The notes beneath the pieces are model-generated. The model had not been told where the DNA came from, did not search any database, and saw only the letters and a program-made list of their open reading frames with translations. From an uncultured Lachnospiraceae bacterium (GTDB lineage: Bacteria; Bacillota_A; Clostridia; Lachnospirales; Lachnospiraceae), in contig CANOBT010000016.1 in the NCBI GenBank assembly GCA_947564305.1, positions 1 to 57,985 of the forward strand: a stretch of 57,985 bases of DNA. The letters run 5' to 3'. Both the position numbers and the translations under genes were made by a program. The stretch's first letter is position 1. Every line of letters starts with the position of its first letter. Positions 1 to 9,017 of the stretch are shown one piece after another.

Positions 1-2
1 CT

Positions 3-761
3 CTTACTACAGATACAACTAGCGTAGGGATAGATGCCAGTTCCGGCATGCCCAATATTATTCTTTATTATGGGAGTGAAAAGGTTGACAGGCACCGGGC
101 TGACTATGCACGCTCATTATTGTACCCGAATAACGAATATACAGCTAAAACAGTAGGGATAAATACACCCGAATTAAAACAACGGAAAGAAATAACTTGC
201 GAACTGCTATTTATTGAGATTGTTGCCGTTGGATTTTTGGGGATTGCTTCTGTTCTATTCAAAGAAAAGCAAATGGGAGTTATTCGTGTTCATGCTGTCC
301 TTCCCTTGAAAAAGAGCCTGTTTATCTTATCAAAGATTATTATTTTTTTATTATCAGACTTAATATTTGCTGCATTGATGACTATATTCAATATAGGGAT
401 TGCTGATTCAATCCATATTTTACCCAATATATTAGTGCAGACTGCAATTTTGTCCCTTATTATGGCATTGGCAGGTTTTGGGTGTACGATGGTGTTAAAT
501 GATTTCAAACAATTTTCACTTGCTTATTTGGTAATTGCCATTTTTGCAGCTACACCCGTATTTTTGGCAGCGAATACTTCTATAAAAATGGCATGGATAG
601 GTTGGCATCCGTTTTATCAAATTTATATGGGATTGAAAAATGCTTATTTTGAAACACCTATAACCGACCCTGTTTATTACATTTGCTCTGCTTGTGGAAT
701 TGCTGCCCTATTTATAATCATCCAAATCGCGTTTCGTAAAGAAATGGGAAAGGAGGGCTGA
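3..761 (+). CDS. ABC-2 type transporter permease, 5' end outside window
   Basis: Integral membrane protein resembling the permease half of an ABC-2 exporter, such as those for bacteriocins or drugs. The reading frame is open from the left edge. The first ATG (base 48) has no ribosome binding site, so the true start lies upstream and the gene is partial. After a hydrophilic stretch there are about six hydrophobic segments, and it ends with a basic tail. The stop lies 2 bases before the next permease gene, which is preceded by its own GGAGG, so the two are co-transcribed and probably form a heterodimer. The ATPase gene would be expected to the left, outside the window. The transported substrate cannot be told from the sequence. 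Confidence 0.7.
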   Translation, partial: LTTDTTSVGIDASSGMPNIILYYGSEKVDRHRADYARSLLYPNNEYTAKTVGINTPELKQRKEITCELLFIEIVAVGFLGIASVLFKEKQMGVIRVHAVLPLKKSLFILSKIIIFLLSDLIFAALMTIFNIGIADSIHILPNILVQTAILSLIMALAGFGCTMVLNDFKQFSLAYLVIAIFAATPVFLAANTSIKMAWIGWHPFYQIYMGLKNAYFETPITDPVYYICSACGIAALFIIIQIAFRKEMGKEG

Positions 762-763
762 CA

Positions 764-1771
764 ATGGAAGGATTAATTTACCAACTGAAAAGTGTTCGGA
801 AAGATAAATTTTGTATCATGTCTTTTCTTTTACCGCTGATAGTTGCTTTTATCTTAAATTTTGTCGGAACTATTGATCTTTCTACGCTAAGTGAATATCA
901 TTTTGGTATAGTACAAGACAATTTGTCTGCCGGGACAATCTCATGGTTAGAAGGATATGGCTCTGTAACCGAATATCAAACGCAGGAGGATTTGATTGCT
1001 GCTGTCAATGATCCTTCTACAAACTTTATAGGCGTAGAAGCTGATAGCAATGGTATTAAAACGATGCTGTCCGGTGATGAAATGGATTTGTGGCGTCAAA
1101 CAGCAGATACACTTCCAGCATTATACAGAGATTGTGAAAACGCAGAAGAAATAATGGTTACGGTTTTAGAGCGTCCCGATCCAATGGATGGTTTTCAAAA
1201 TATATTTATTGCCGCAACGCTGATTGTTGCAATGTTTATGGGATGTACCTTTAACGCAATGAACATCATAGAAGAAAAGGAAAGTGGCGTTGCACTGGTC
1301 AATCAAATATTACCAATGACACATAGCCAGTATATCATTCAAAAAATTTTTGTTGGCTTTATCTGCGGAGGTTTGTCTGCAATCTTCACAGCCTGTATAT
1401 GTTTCCGATTATCAATTCAAAGTGCATTTTTAATGTTGGTATTGATTATTCTTTCGGCATTTGTAGCCGCATTGATCGGGTTGTTTATAGGAGAATTTGC
1501 GGAAAACCTTATGGTTGGAGTTGTTTATATCAAGGTAGTGCTGATAATATTTATTGCCGTACCATTGCTAACCTACTTGTTGGGAGCAGATGGTTTGGCT
1601 TTGATATTTTGTAATCTTATTCCGTCTAATGCAACCTTTGAAGGAATTATGAGTTTAGCAAGTGGCACTGAACAAATGATTACAAAGGATATACTTATCC
1701 TTATGGCGCATTGCATTGTTTGGTTCCTGCTTTATTTAACAATCTCTAAATGGAAGAAGAAAAACAAATAA
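764..1771 (+). CDS. ABC-2 type transporter permease
   Basis: A 335-aa membrane protein with the usual ABC-2 exporter layout. One membrane segment lies near residues 18-38, followed by an extracytoplasmic loop of about 130 residues. Five or so further segments fill residues 145-330, and the C-terminus is basic (WKKKNK). The motif EEKESGVALVNQILPM, between the second and third segments, is the typical cytoplasmic coupling region of this family. The start is well supported: GGAGG lies just upstream, at the end of the preceding permease gene. The second subunit of a two-permease exporter is the likely role. Substrate is unknown; lantibiotic immunity and drug export are both possible. Confidence 0.75.
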   Translation: MEGLIYQLKSVRKDKFCIMSFLLPLIVAFILNFVGTIDLSTLSEYHFGIVQDNLSAGTISWLEGYGSVTEYQTQEDLIAAVNDPSTNFIGVEADSNGIKTMLSGDEMDLWRQTADTLPALYRDCENAEEIMVTVLERPDPMDGFQNIFIAATLIVAMFMGCTFNAMNIIEEKESGVALVNQILPMTHSQYIIQKIFVGFICGGLSAIFTACICFRLSIQSAFLMLVLIILSAFVAALIGLFIGEFAENLMVGVVYIKVVLIIFIAVPLLTYLLGADGLALIFCNLIPSNATFEGIMSLASGTEQMITKDILILMAHCIVWFLLYLTISKWKKKNK

Positions 1772-1785
1772 AAATATAAAAAGGA

Positions 1786-1814
1786 TTGATAGAAATGGAT
1801 ATAAGTTATATTAT
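1786..1814 (+). promoter_or_regulatory. Candidate sigma-A promoter for the AAA-ATPase-like gene
   Basis: A -35 box TTGATA and a -10 box TATTAT are separated by 17 bases, about 80 bases upstream of the start at 1897. The stretch up to that gene is AT-rich and carries only a 14-codon open frame from 1794, which has a purine-rich site but no recognisable product. This is pattern matching only. Confidence 0.4.
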
Positions 1815-1896
1815 AATTGTAGAACTGCCAGAGTGACAAATTCTGCAAATAACTAAAGGATACATGAGGTGATGTGTTAAAGGAGATGCCAGATTT

Positions 1897-3600
1897 ATGA
1901 AGAATCGAAAGAAACTTCCAATAGGAGAAGAATTTTTTCGTAATATCCGAACGAAAGGATTCTATTATGTAGACAAGACAAATTTTATCAGTGAGCTTCT
2001 AAGAACCAGAGGCAGTGTAAATCTTTTTACGCGTCCCAGGCGTTTTGGCAAGAGTTTAAATATAGATATGCTCAAATCATTTTTTGAGATTGGGGCAGAT
2101 ATGTCGCTGTTTGAAGGTCTGAAAATCACAGAAGAAAAAGAATTATGTGAGCAGCATTTGGGAAAATACCCTGTTATCTCAATCAGTTTAAAAGACGTTG
2201 GCGGAGAGAATTTCCAGACTGCGTATGAAATTCTTTGTACTGTGATCAGTGAAGAAGCCTCAAGGCTGGATTTCCTTATGGAAAGCGATAAATTAACTCA
2301 ATATGATAAAGCAAAGCTTGGGCGGATGATTGAAAATGCTCTGGAAAAGTCTGCAGAGCTTCATAATAGTTTAAAGCTGCTCACGAGGCTGCTGCGTAAG
2401 CATTATGGTGTATCTGTGATTGTACTGATTGATGAGTACGATGTACCTTTAGATAAGGCATACCAAAACGGATATTATCCACAGATGGTAAATCTGATTC
2501 GTTCTATATTCAGTCAGGTACTTAAAACGAATGAAAACCTTGAATTCGCAGTTATTACGGGATGTCTTCAGATTGCGAAAGAAAGTATATTCACAGGGTT
2601 AAATAACTTTAAAATACGGACTGTTTCAGATGTTCGATTTGCAGAATATTTTGGATTTACGCATTTTGAAGTAAAAGAATTGCTTGCCTACTATGGCTTG
2701 GAAGAAAAACTTGCAGTTTTTAAAGAGTGGTACGATGGATATCGGTTTGGAAATGTAGAGGTGTACTGCCCTTGGGATGTGCTCAATCAATGTGATAAGT
2801 TTTGTGAATCTAAGGATGCCCGGATGGAATCACATTGGGAGAATAGCAGCAGTAACAGCATTGTAAAAGATATTTTGGAAAATTCCACTGAAACTACAAG
2901 AGCAGAGATAGAAACGTTAATTTCTGGCGAATATGTAGAAAAGATATTGATTCCAGGATTGACATATTCAGATTTCGATAGTGCGGAAACACAAAAAAAA
3001 CAGACATATCTGTGGAGCATACTTTTTGCAACCGGGTATTTGACTGACGTAGGAGAACCAGTTGGCAGGCTCCACAAACTGGCTATTCCAAATAAAGAGA
3101 TTCTGGAAATTTATAAAGAAAGAGTTCTTTCCTGGTTTGAGGCGAAGTCTGTAAGCAACATAGAACGTTGGAAGAAATTCTGTCGGGCAGTAACAGAAGG
3201 CGATAGAGAGAATGTCCAAATATTGTTTAATAGTTTTATGGTTGATTCTATCAGTATCCGGGACACTTATATCAGAAAGGATATGAAAGAAAATTTCTAC
3301 CATGGAATGTTACTTGGATTACTGAGAGCAGAAGAGAACTGGATTATAAAATCAAATGCGGAATCCGGCGTTGGATATACGGATATTGTGATTCAGATTC
3401 CTACCGAAAAAGTTGGATGTATTATGGAAGTAAAATATGCAGAAGGTGGTGTATTTGATAATGCCTGCGATGCGGCAATGAAGCAGATTGAGGATGAGGG
3501 CTATGTAACAGTTCTCAAACAGGAAGGGATGAAGACGATTCATAAATTTGGGATTGCCTGCTATAAGAAAAGCTGCAAGGTAGTATATAATAGAGAATAA
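1897..3600 (+). CDS. AAA-ATPase-like / PD-(D/E)XK nuclease family protein
   Basis: A 567-aa protein of the 'AAA-ATPase-like' plus PDDEXK_9 family, common as multiple copies in gut Clostridia and Bacteroidetes. The N-terminal half has a Walker A-like signature RPRRFGKS at residues 46-53 and a Walker B-like LIDEYD with D179 and E180. The C-terminal end holds a nuclease-like core: D496, then E511-V-K513, about 15 residues apart as expected for PD-(D/E)XK. The start follows a good site (AAAGGAG). Function in this family is unestablished; links to mobile DNA or defence have been suggested only by genome context. It is a paralogue of the gene at 20126. Its middle motif reads TGCLQIAKESIF, where the paralogue has TGITRVSKESIF. 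Confidence 0.85.
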   Translation: MKNRKKLPIGEEFFRNIRTKGFYYVDKTNFISELLRTRGSVNLFTRPRRFGKSLNIDMLKSFFEIGADMSLFEGLKITEEKELCEQHLGKYPVISISLKDVGGENFQTAYEILCTVISEEASRLDFLMESDKLTQYDKAKLGRMIENALEKSAELHNSLKLLTRLLRKHYGVSVIVLIDEYDVPLDKAYQNGYYPQMVNLIRSIFSQVLKTNENLEFAVITGCLQIAKESIFTGLNNFKIRTVSDVRFAEYFGFTHFEVKELLAYYGLEEKLAVFKEWYDGYRFGNVEVYCPWDVLNQCDKFCESKDARMESHWENSSSNSIVKDILENSTETTRAEIETLISGEYVEKILIPGLTYSDFDSAETQKKQTYLWSILFATGYLTDVGEPVGRLHKLAIPNKEILEIYKERVLSWFEAKSVSNIERWKKFCRAVTEGDRENVQILFNSFMVDSISIRDTYIRKDMKENFYHGMLLGLLRAEENWIIKSNAESGVGYTDIVIQIPTEKVGCIMEVKYAEGGVFDNACDAAMKQIEDEGYVTVLKQEGMKTIHKFGIACYKKSCKVVYNRE

Positions 3601-3607
3601 ATAAAAG

Positions 3608-3633
3608 AAGACTGTTCCCGTGGCAGTCTTTTT
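3608..3633 (+). terminator. Rho-independent terminator
   Basis: The inverted repeat AAGACTG / CAGTCTT has a 9-base loop and is followed by a T-rich run. It begins 8 bases after the stop codon of the AAA-ATPase-like gene and separates it from the GH3 operon. Confidence 0.75.
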
Positions 3634-3721
3634 ATATTTGTGCCACCTTTTTGCGCTGCCTTCCCATTCGCGTTAAAAAATATGCAGATGACGTTCCAAA
3701 CAATCTGTCGAAAAAAAGACA

Positions 3722-3730
3722 TGTTATAAT
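3722..3730 (+). promoter_or_regulatory. Extended -10 promoter of the GH3 operon
   Basis: The sequence TGTTATAAT is a consensus extended -10 element (TGNTATAAT), 34 bases before the GH3 start codon. No convincing -35 box lies 17-18 bases upstream, which fits an extended -10 promoter. The spacing leaves a short leader with the ribosome binding site GGGAGAG. Confidence 0.55.
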
Positions 3731-3763
3731 CCTTACATCAAAAAGAGAAAGGGAGAGAAAGAG

Positions 3764-6700
3764 ATGAGTTACAGAAAAAATCTTTGGCGGGGCTTGTCCA
3801 CCTGCACGGCATCATTGCTGGCGGTTTCTCTGGCAGCAGGTCCATTGGTAGACAGTTACCGCACGGACATCGACAAATTTCTTGGAACGAAAAGCAGCAT
3901 GATGGTGACGGAGAATACGGACGGAGAAGATTTGTATACCTACAAGTCGGATTATTCCAGCACCACGGAACTTCTGGATTCCATTGAGGATTTGGGAGAG
4001 CGTATGAGTGAGGAAGGTACGGTTCTTTTGAAAAATGAGAACAATGCACTTCCACTGTCCAAGGACGAGACACAGAAGATTTCACTTCTGGGATTTTCCA
4101 GCTATTATCCGGTACAGGGCGGAGATATGGGAAGTTCTCTGACTGCCAATGGAGGAGCAGAGAATGGCGGCACAGATGCGGATACCGTAGACTTTGTACA
4201 GGCATTGGCTGCAAAAGGTTTTGGAATTAACGAGAAATTACAGGAACTTTACAAAGGCTTGGAATCCAGTTTTAAGACCGAGATTGATATGTGGGGAAAT
4301 ATCATGGAATATTACCACATTACCGCTCCTGCTACAGACGGCGTATTTTCCAGCAAAGAGCCGTCCCAGGAAATTATGGACAGCGCGGATGCTTCCTGGA
4401 AAGACAGCATGAATGACTACAATGTGATGTTAGTAACGATTGCCCGCTCTGCGACAGAAAATGGTACGTATCTGCCGGGAGAGGCAGGGGTGGACCCGTC
4501 ACAGAATCTGAACCAGACAGATCCGCTGGGACTTTCTGATGATGAACGTGATTTGATCAATGCGGCAGTTGAGGCGAAAGAGGCAAACGGCGGAAAGGTG
4601 ATTGTGCTCTTAAATAACGCAAGTGCCATGGAAATTGATGAGATTAAAAACAATACCGGTGTAGATGCGATTATGGAAATCGGGCTTCCGGGAGGATATG
4701 GATTCTATGGAATCGCAGATGTTTTAAGCGGTGAGGCGAATCCGTCCGGACATCTGACCGATACTTATGTTGTGAAAAATGCCAATTCTCCGGCGGCACA
4801 GAACTTTGGCAATTTTGCGTGGACCAACCCGGACCCGTCCACCAGCACCAACTCTTTTGAGGTAGAGGCGGAAGGGATTTACATGGGTTACAAATATTAC
4901 GAAACCCGTTATGCAGATGTAGTTCTTGGGCAGGGAAATGCAGCATCCAAAGTGGGAAGTACCACAGGCGGCGCATGGGATTATGACAGTGAGGTTTCTT
5001 ATCCATTTGGGTATGGCCTGTCCTACACGACCTTTGAGCAGGAACTGGAAAGCGTGAAGGTAGATTTGGACTCCAAGACTGTCACAGCAGAAGTTACGGT
5101 AACCAATACCGGCGATGTTGCAGGAAAAGATGTGGTACAGTTGTATACCTCTCTTCCATATACGGACTATGACAAAGAACATTTAGTAGAAAAAGCAGCA
5201 ATTCAGCTTTTGGATTATGAGAAGACAGATATCATTGAACCAGGCAAATCCGAAACGGTGACAATCACAGCAGACGCCCAGGACATGGCGAGCTGGGATT
5301 CTACCTGTGAAAATGAAGCAGGCACGACAGGAAATTGGATTCTGGATGACGGAACCTATTACTTTACCGTAGGAAACGGAGCTCACGAAGCGGTCAACAA
5401 TGTGCTGGCAGCACAAGGCGCGGCAGCAGAAGGAGACAAGGACAATGTAAAATCCTGGGATTTAGATTCCTTTGATGATGAAACATTTGCAAAAACCTTG
5501 AATGGAACCCCGGTAGAAAATCAGCTTGCGGACGCGGACCTGAATTACTATATGCCGGATACCGCAACCTATCTGACCAGAAATGACTGGGAAGGCACCT
5601 GGCCAAAGACTTATCAGGATTTGACGGCAACGGATGAGATGCTTGATCTCATGGACAATGATATACGTGAGATTACAGCCCAAGGCGACCCGGATTCCGT
5701 GGTCTTTGGTGCGGATAACGGCCTGACACTGGCTGATCTAAAGGGCGTGACAGACATTGAAGACGAGCGGTGGGGCCAGTTGATTGACCAGATTGAACTG
5801 GAAGAAGCATTGATTCGTACCGCATTTGGCGGAACAAGTACGAAGATTATTGAATCCATCGTATCTCCGGAAGCAATCCAGAACGATGGGCCGAACGGAT
5901 TTAACTCTTATCCTTTGGGACAATATGCAAATAAAGATGCATCCACAGGCGACCCCTGTGCAGTAGACCCGGATGACCCGAACTTAAGCTATCGGATGGG
6001 TGTTATGGGAAATGGCACGGTCATGGGCCAGACGTTCAGCAAACAGCTCATGGAGGAATGGGGTAAAGTGATTGGAAATTATTCCTTGTGGGCAAATACA
6101 ACGATTTTCTGGGGCGCAGGTACGAACCTTCACCGTGTACCGTATAACTCAAGAAATCATGAGTATTTTTCAGAGGATGCAGTGCTGACAGCAGGACAGG
6201 CTTCCACATTCATTGCTGCAGGGCAGGAATACGGAACCATCATTGCACCGAAGCATCTGGCATTTAATGACACAGAGATTAACCGGACCGGTATTGCTGC
6301 ATTTATGACGGAGCAGGCGGCACGGGAAAATGAACTTCGTGGAACGCAGGATTGTATCGAAGACGCAGGCGCATTGGGCGTGATGTCTACCTATAACCGT
6401 GTGGGCTGTACACAGAGCAACGCGCACGAAGGACTGATTTTGAATATTCTTCACAAAGAATGGGGCTTCAAAGGGCTGATGTCAGAAGACTTCATCCAGG
6501 ACCCGAATTATACGGTATTGAAGGAAGCGGTACATAACGGTGTGACCATGACCTGTAATACAGGCGATAACAATATCGAGGCAGTCGCTGCAAAATGGCC
6601 TTACTGGACCGTGGAGAATGTGAGCCAGGATGAGACCTTGCTTCAGGATTTGAAACAGGTGATGCTGTACCAGAATTATGCATTGGCAAATTCTAATGCA

Positions 6701-6847
6701 ATGGACGGTATGTCCACCAGCACCCATATCGAGAAGGTGAATACATGGTATGACAACCTGGTATTGGGACTGAGAGTTGGCTTTGGTATCCTGACAGTAC
6801 TTTGTGTTGCAATGTACGTTCTTGGAATGAAGAAGAAAGAGCAGTAG
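3764..6847 (+). CDS. GH3 beta-glucosidase, reversed domain order, membrane-anchored
   Basis: A 1027-aa glycoside hydrolase family 3 enzyme, expected to release terminal beta-linked glucose or related sugars. The domain order is swapped: the GH3 C-terminal domain comes first (about residues 60-430), then a fibronectin-III-like domain (about 430-540), then the GH3 barrel domain (about 680-960). This order is known from Ruminococcus albus and Butyrivibrio enzymes. The barrel carries K830-H831 in PKHLAFNDTE and the likely nucleophile D909 in MSEDF. A hydrophobic N-terminal segment (residues 10-30) and a C-terminal membrane segment ending in KKKEQ suggest anchoring at both ends with the enzyme outside the cell. 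It heads an operon with a small membrane protein and a sugar symporter, which would import the released sugar. Confidence 0.88.
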   Translation: MSYRKNLWRGLSTCTASLLAVSLAAGPLVDSYRTDIDKFLGTKSSMMVTENTDGEDLYTYKSDYSSTTELLDSIEDLGERMSEEGTVLLKNENNALPLSKDETQKISLLGFSSYYPVQGGDMGSSLTANGGAENGGTDADTVDFVQALAAKGFGINEKLQELYKGLESSFKTEIDMWGNIMEYYHITAPATDGVFSSKEPSQEIMDSADASWKDSMNDYNVMLVTIARSATENGTYLPGEAGVDPSQNLNQTDPLGLSDDERDLINAAVEAKEANGGKVIVLLNNASAMEIDEIKNNTGVDAIMEIGLPGGYGFYGIADVLSGEANPSGHLTDTYVVKNANSPAAQNFGNFAWTNPDPSTSTNSFEVEAEGIYMGYKYYETRYADVVLGQGNAASKVGSTTGGAWDYDSEVSYPFGYGLSYTTFEQELESVKVDLDSKTVTAEVTVTNTGDVAGKDVVQLYTSLPYTDYDKEHLVEKAAIQLLDYEKTDIIEPGKSETVTITADAQDMASWDSTCENEAGTTGNWILDDGTYYFTVGNGAHEAVNNVLAAQGAAAEGDKDNVKSWDLDSFDDETFAKTLNGTPVENQLADADLNYYMPDTATYLTRNDWEGTWPKTYQDLTATDEMLDLMDNDIREITAQGDPDSVVFGADNGLTLADLKGVTDIEDERWGQLIDQIELEEALIRTAFGGTSTKIIESIVSPEAIQNDGPNGFNSYPLGQYANKDASTGDPCAVDPDDPNLSYRMGVMGNGTVMGQTFSKQLMEEWGKVIGNYSLWANTTIFWGAGTNLHRVPYNSRNHEYFSEDAVLTAGQASTFIAAGQEYGTIIAPKHLAFNDTEINRTGIAAFMTEQAARENELRGTQDCIEDAGALGVMSTYNRVGCTQSNAHEGLILNILHKEWGFKGLMSEDFIQDPNYTVLKEAVHNGVTMTCNTGDNNIEAVAAKWPYWTVENVSQDETLLQDLKQVMLYQNYALANSNAMDGMSTSTHIEKVNTWYDNLVLGLRVGFGILTVLCVAMYVLGMKKKEQ

Positions 6848-6863
6848 GAAAGGGGAAAATGAG

Positions 6864-7298
6864 ATGGGCGAGAAAAGAAAGATTGGTATCGGATTTATCC
6901 TGACAGTTTTGACGATGATCGTGACTGCCGTATCACTGTTCCTTTATCTGCAGAACTGTAAGACAAATTATTTTGCAAATATGGGCGTCAACACGACGGT
7001 AGCTGCCTGCCTTGTGATTGCGGTGATATTGGAAGCATTGATGCTTGTGTTATCCATGAAACAGGGTGAGAAGCCTTATCTGGATGTGATTCCGGTGGCT
7101 TGCGGAGTTTTGACGGCGATTGCGGCAATCCAGTTTATCGGAAGCAGGATTGCAGGTGCAGCATCTATTATGACCTTTGAGAGCAATGCGGAAAATATGG
7201 CGGATCTGAATAATGCCATTGTTGCTATGGTATGCTGCGTAATCGCATTATTACTGGTGATGATCAGTTCCTTCTTTAAAGTAGTGAAGGAAGCATAG
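6864..7298 (+). CDS. Small four-helix membrane protein of the GH3 operon
   Basis: A 144-aa protein with about four hydrophobic segments (near residues 10-30, 43-62, 73-92 and 117-138) and short charged ends. It starts 16 bases after the GH3 stop with a purine-rich site (GGAAAGGGG), so co-transcription is very likely. I do not recognise a named domain. Because the GH3 enzyme is membrane-anchored, this protein may be a partner in the membrane or part of the uptake step, but that is inference from position alone. Confidence 0.65.
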   Translation: MGEKRKIGIGFILTVLTMIVTAVSLFLYLQNCKTNYFANMGVNTTVAACLVIAVILEALMLVLSMKQGEKPYLDVIPVACGVLTAIAAIQFIGSRIAGAASIMTFESNAENMADLNNAIVAMVCCVIALLLVMISSFFKVVKEA

Positions 7299-7342
7299 AA
7301 GTTTAAAGCACGGAACTGAATAGACTTTTACAACAGTTTCGG

Positions 7343-7388
7343 ATGATTCAGAACAGCAGTTACGGATTTGGCGGCTGTTCTGAATCAT
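7343..7388. repeat. Perfect 15-bp inverted repeat between symporter and upstream gene
   Basis: Arms at 7343-7357 and 7374-7388 are exact reverse complements (ATGATTCAGAACAGC) with a 16-base loop. No T-run follows, so it is not a standard terminator. A second hairpin with the same core (ATTCAGAACA / TGTTCTGAAT) lies at 32257-32297, also about 35 bases upstream of a start codon. An RNA processing site or a dyad operator are both possible. Confidence 0.7.
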
Positions 7389-7425
7389 TTCAGATACTAT
7401 CGTATTCAGAAAGGAATGAAGAAAT

Positions 7426-8901
7426 ATGAGCAGTCAGAAAAATGATTTTTGGAGCAGCCCATTGACCCGTTCCAAGATTACAACTTCCGATGTCAGGACA
7501 CCGGAGATGCTGTTGGGCTATTTTATCGGTCCTTTCGGAGCACTGCTTTCCTCAGGAATTTTTACAAGCATTCTGCAAAATTATTTTACGGATGTACTTC
7601 GGCTAGATTTGACGTTTCTGACAACCTTACAGTTATTCTCTACGATTTTGATCGTAGCGGCGAACCTGATCGTAGGACAGTTGATTGAGCGGACAAAGAC
7701 GATGGCAGGAAAGGCAAGACCTTGGATTTTGCTTTCCGCGCTGACCTTGTCAGTGGCCAGTGTCCTGATGTTTATTGTTCCCTTTGAAGGGGCGGCAAAA
7801 CTGGTCTGGGTTGCCATTGCCTATAATCTGTACTATGCGGTGGCATATCCGATTTATAATACGGCAAACTCCACTCTGGTGCCGGTATCTACCAGGGACA
7901 GCCAGAAGCGAGGCGCCCTTGCATCTTTTACCAATGTGGCGGGCCTGGGCGTGATGGGATTTGGCTCTATGGTATTCCCGATTCTAGTGTCATTTGCTTT
8001 AAAAGATAATCAGGCGCTGTGGTTTATGGTGATGCTGGCGGTGGCGGTATTCTCCGCGCTGACCATCTATCTGCAGTTTATGTTTACCAGAGAGCGTGTG
8101 ACCGAGGAAATTATGACATCCGGTGACAAGGAGACAGATGGAAAACAGGCGGAAACGGTTTCTATGTCCGCTCAGTTGAAAGCCGTTACCAGTGAGAAAA
8201 TGTGGTGGATTGCCATTCTGTTCTATCTGGTATTCCAATGGAGCGGCGCCATCAAAAATGGCTCCATGTCCTTCTTCTGCAAATGGGTGTTGGACAATAC
8301 CTTTTTCGGTTCTGCCGATGCATGGGGAGCTTCTCAGTCACTCTTAAGTATTATGGGTGCGATTCCGATGGCTCTGGCGGTTGTGGTCGTGGTGCCTCTG
8401 TGTAATAAGTTCAGCAAGAGGATGGTCGTATTTATTGGAATGGTGATTGGTGTGGCAGGCGGATTAATCGCCGGTTTTGGAAACGGAAATATTGTGCCGG
8501 TCGCAGTCGGTGTTGCTCTGAAATGCCTGGGTTCTTCTCCGGCAGCTTATGTCATCCTGGCAATGCTGGCGGACGTGATTGACCATATCGAGTTCAAGAA
8601 TGGAATGCGTACCGATGGATTGACAATGTCCATTTATAGTTCTATTATGGTAGCAGGAACTCCCATCTGTAATTCGATTTTCAGCGCCATCCTAAATGTC
8701 AGCGGATACGTGCAGGATGCGGATGTGGCGCTGGGGACGGCGGCGCAGAGTGCGGCGGTACAGAATGCGATTTCCATCAGTTATATTTGGGTGGAGACGG
8801 TGGCTTACGCGGTTTGTGCGGTGCTCATTTTCCTCTTTACGGTGGAGAAGAATCTGCCGGAAGAGCAGGCGCAGATTGCAAAGCGGAAGAAAGGAAAATA
8901 A
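7426..8901 (+). CDS. GPH-family sugar:cation symporter
   Basis: A 491-aa, twelve-helix transporter of the glycoside-pentoside-hexuronide:cation symporter family. The diagnostic loop between helices 2 and 3, AGKARPWIL, sits at residues 94-102, and a charged central loop follows helix 6 (about residues 220-245). The start is well placed after AAAGGAATG. It follows the reversed-order GH3 gene and the small membrane protein, separated by the 7343-7388 hairpin, so the predicted role is uptake of the sugar released outside the cell. Substrate is inferred to be glucose, a disaccharide or another glycoside. The operon ends at the terminator just downstream. Confidence 0.85.
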   Translation: MSSQKNDFWSSPLTRSKITTSDVRTPEMLLGYFIGPFGALLSSGIFTSILQNYFTDVLRLDLTFLTTLQLFSTILIVAANLIVGQLIERTKTMAGKARPWILLSALTLSVASVLMFIVPFEGAAKLVWVAIAYNLYYAVAYPIYNTANSTLVPVSTRDSQKRGALASFTNVAGLGVMGFGSMVFPILVSFALKDNQALWFMVMLAVAVFSALTIYLQFMFTRERVTEEIMTSGDKETDGKQAETVSMSAQLKAVTSEKMWWIAILFYLVFQWSGAIKNGSMSFFCKWVLDNTFFGSADAWGASQSLLSIMGAIPMALAVVVVVPLCNKFSKRMVVFIGMVIGVAGGLIAGFGNGNIVPVAVGVALKCLGSSPAAYVILAMLADVIDHIEFKNGMRTDGLTMSIYSSIMVAGTPICNSIFSAILNVSGYVQDADVALGTAAQSAAVQNAISISYIWVETVAYAVCAVLIFLFTVEKNLPEEQAQIAKRKKGK

Positions 8902-8906
8902 ATATT

Positions 8907-8942
8907 ATGCAGCGGGTGGGGTGTCATCTGCTGCATTTTTTG
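8907..8942 (+). terminator. Rho-independent terminator of the GH3 operon
   Basis: The stem ATGCAGC / GCTGCAT has a 16-base loop and is followed by six T. It starts 6 bases after the symporter stop codon. Confidence 0.8.
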
Positions 8943-9017
8943 ATATGATTAAGAAGAAACAGGATTGAGATTTTAGTAATCGGATGTGCGGCAATCCTGG
9001 AATGAGAGGAGAAGGTA

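Noticed and set aside
48..761. ATG at 48 as a complete start for the first permease
   Set aside because: The frame is open to the left edge and no ribosome site precedes it, so the gene is treated as partial.
7343..7388. Rho-independent terminator
   Set aside because: The stem is perfect, but no T-run follows, and it lies just before a start codon in what looks like a continuing operon.
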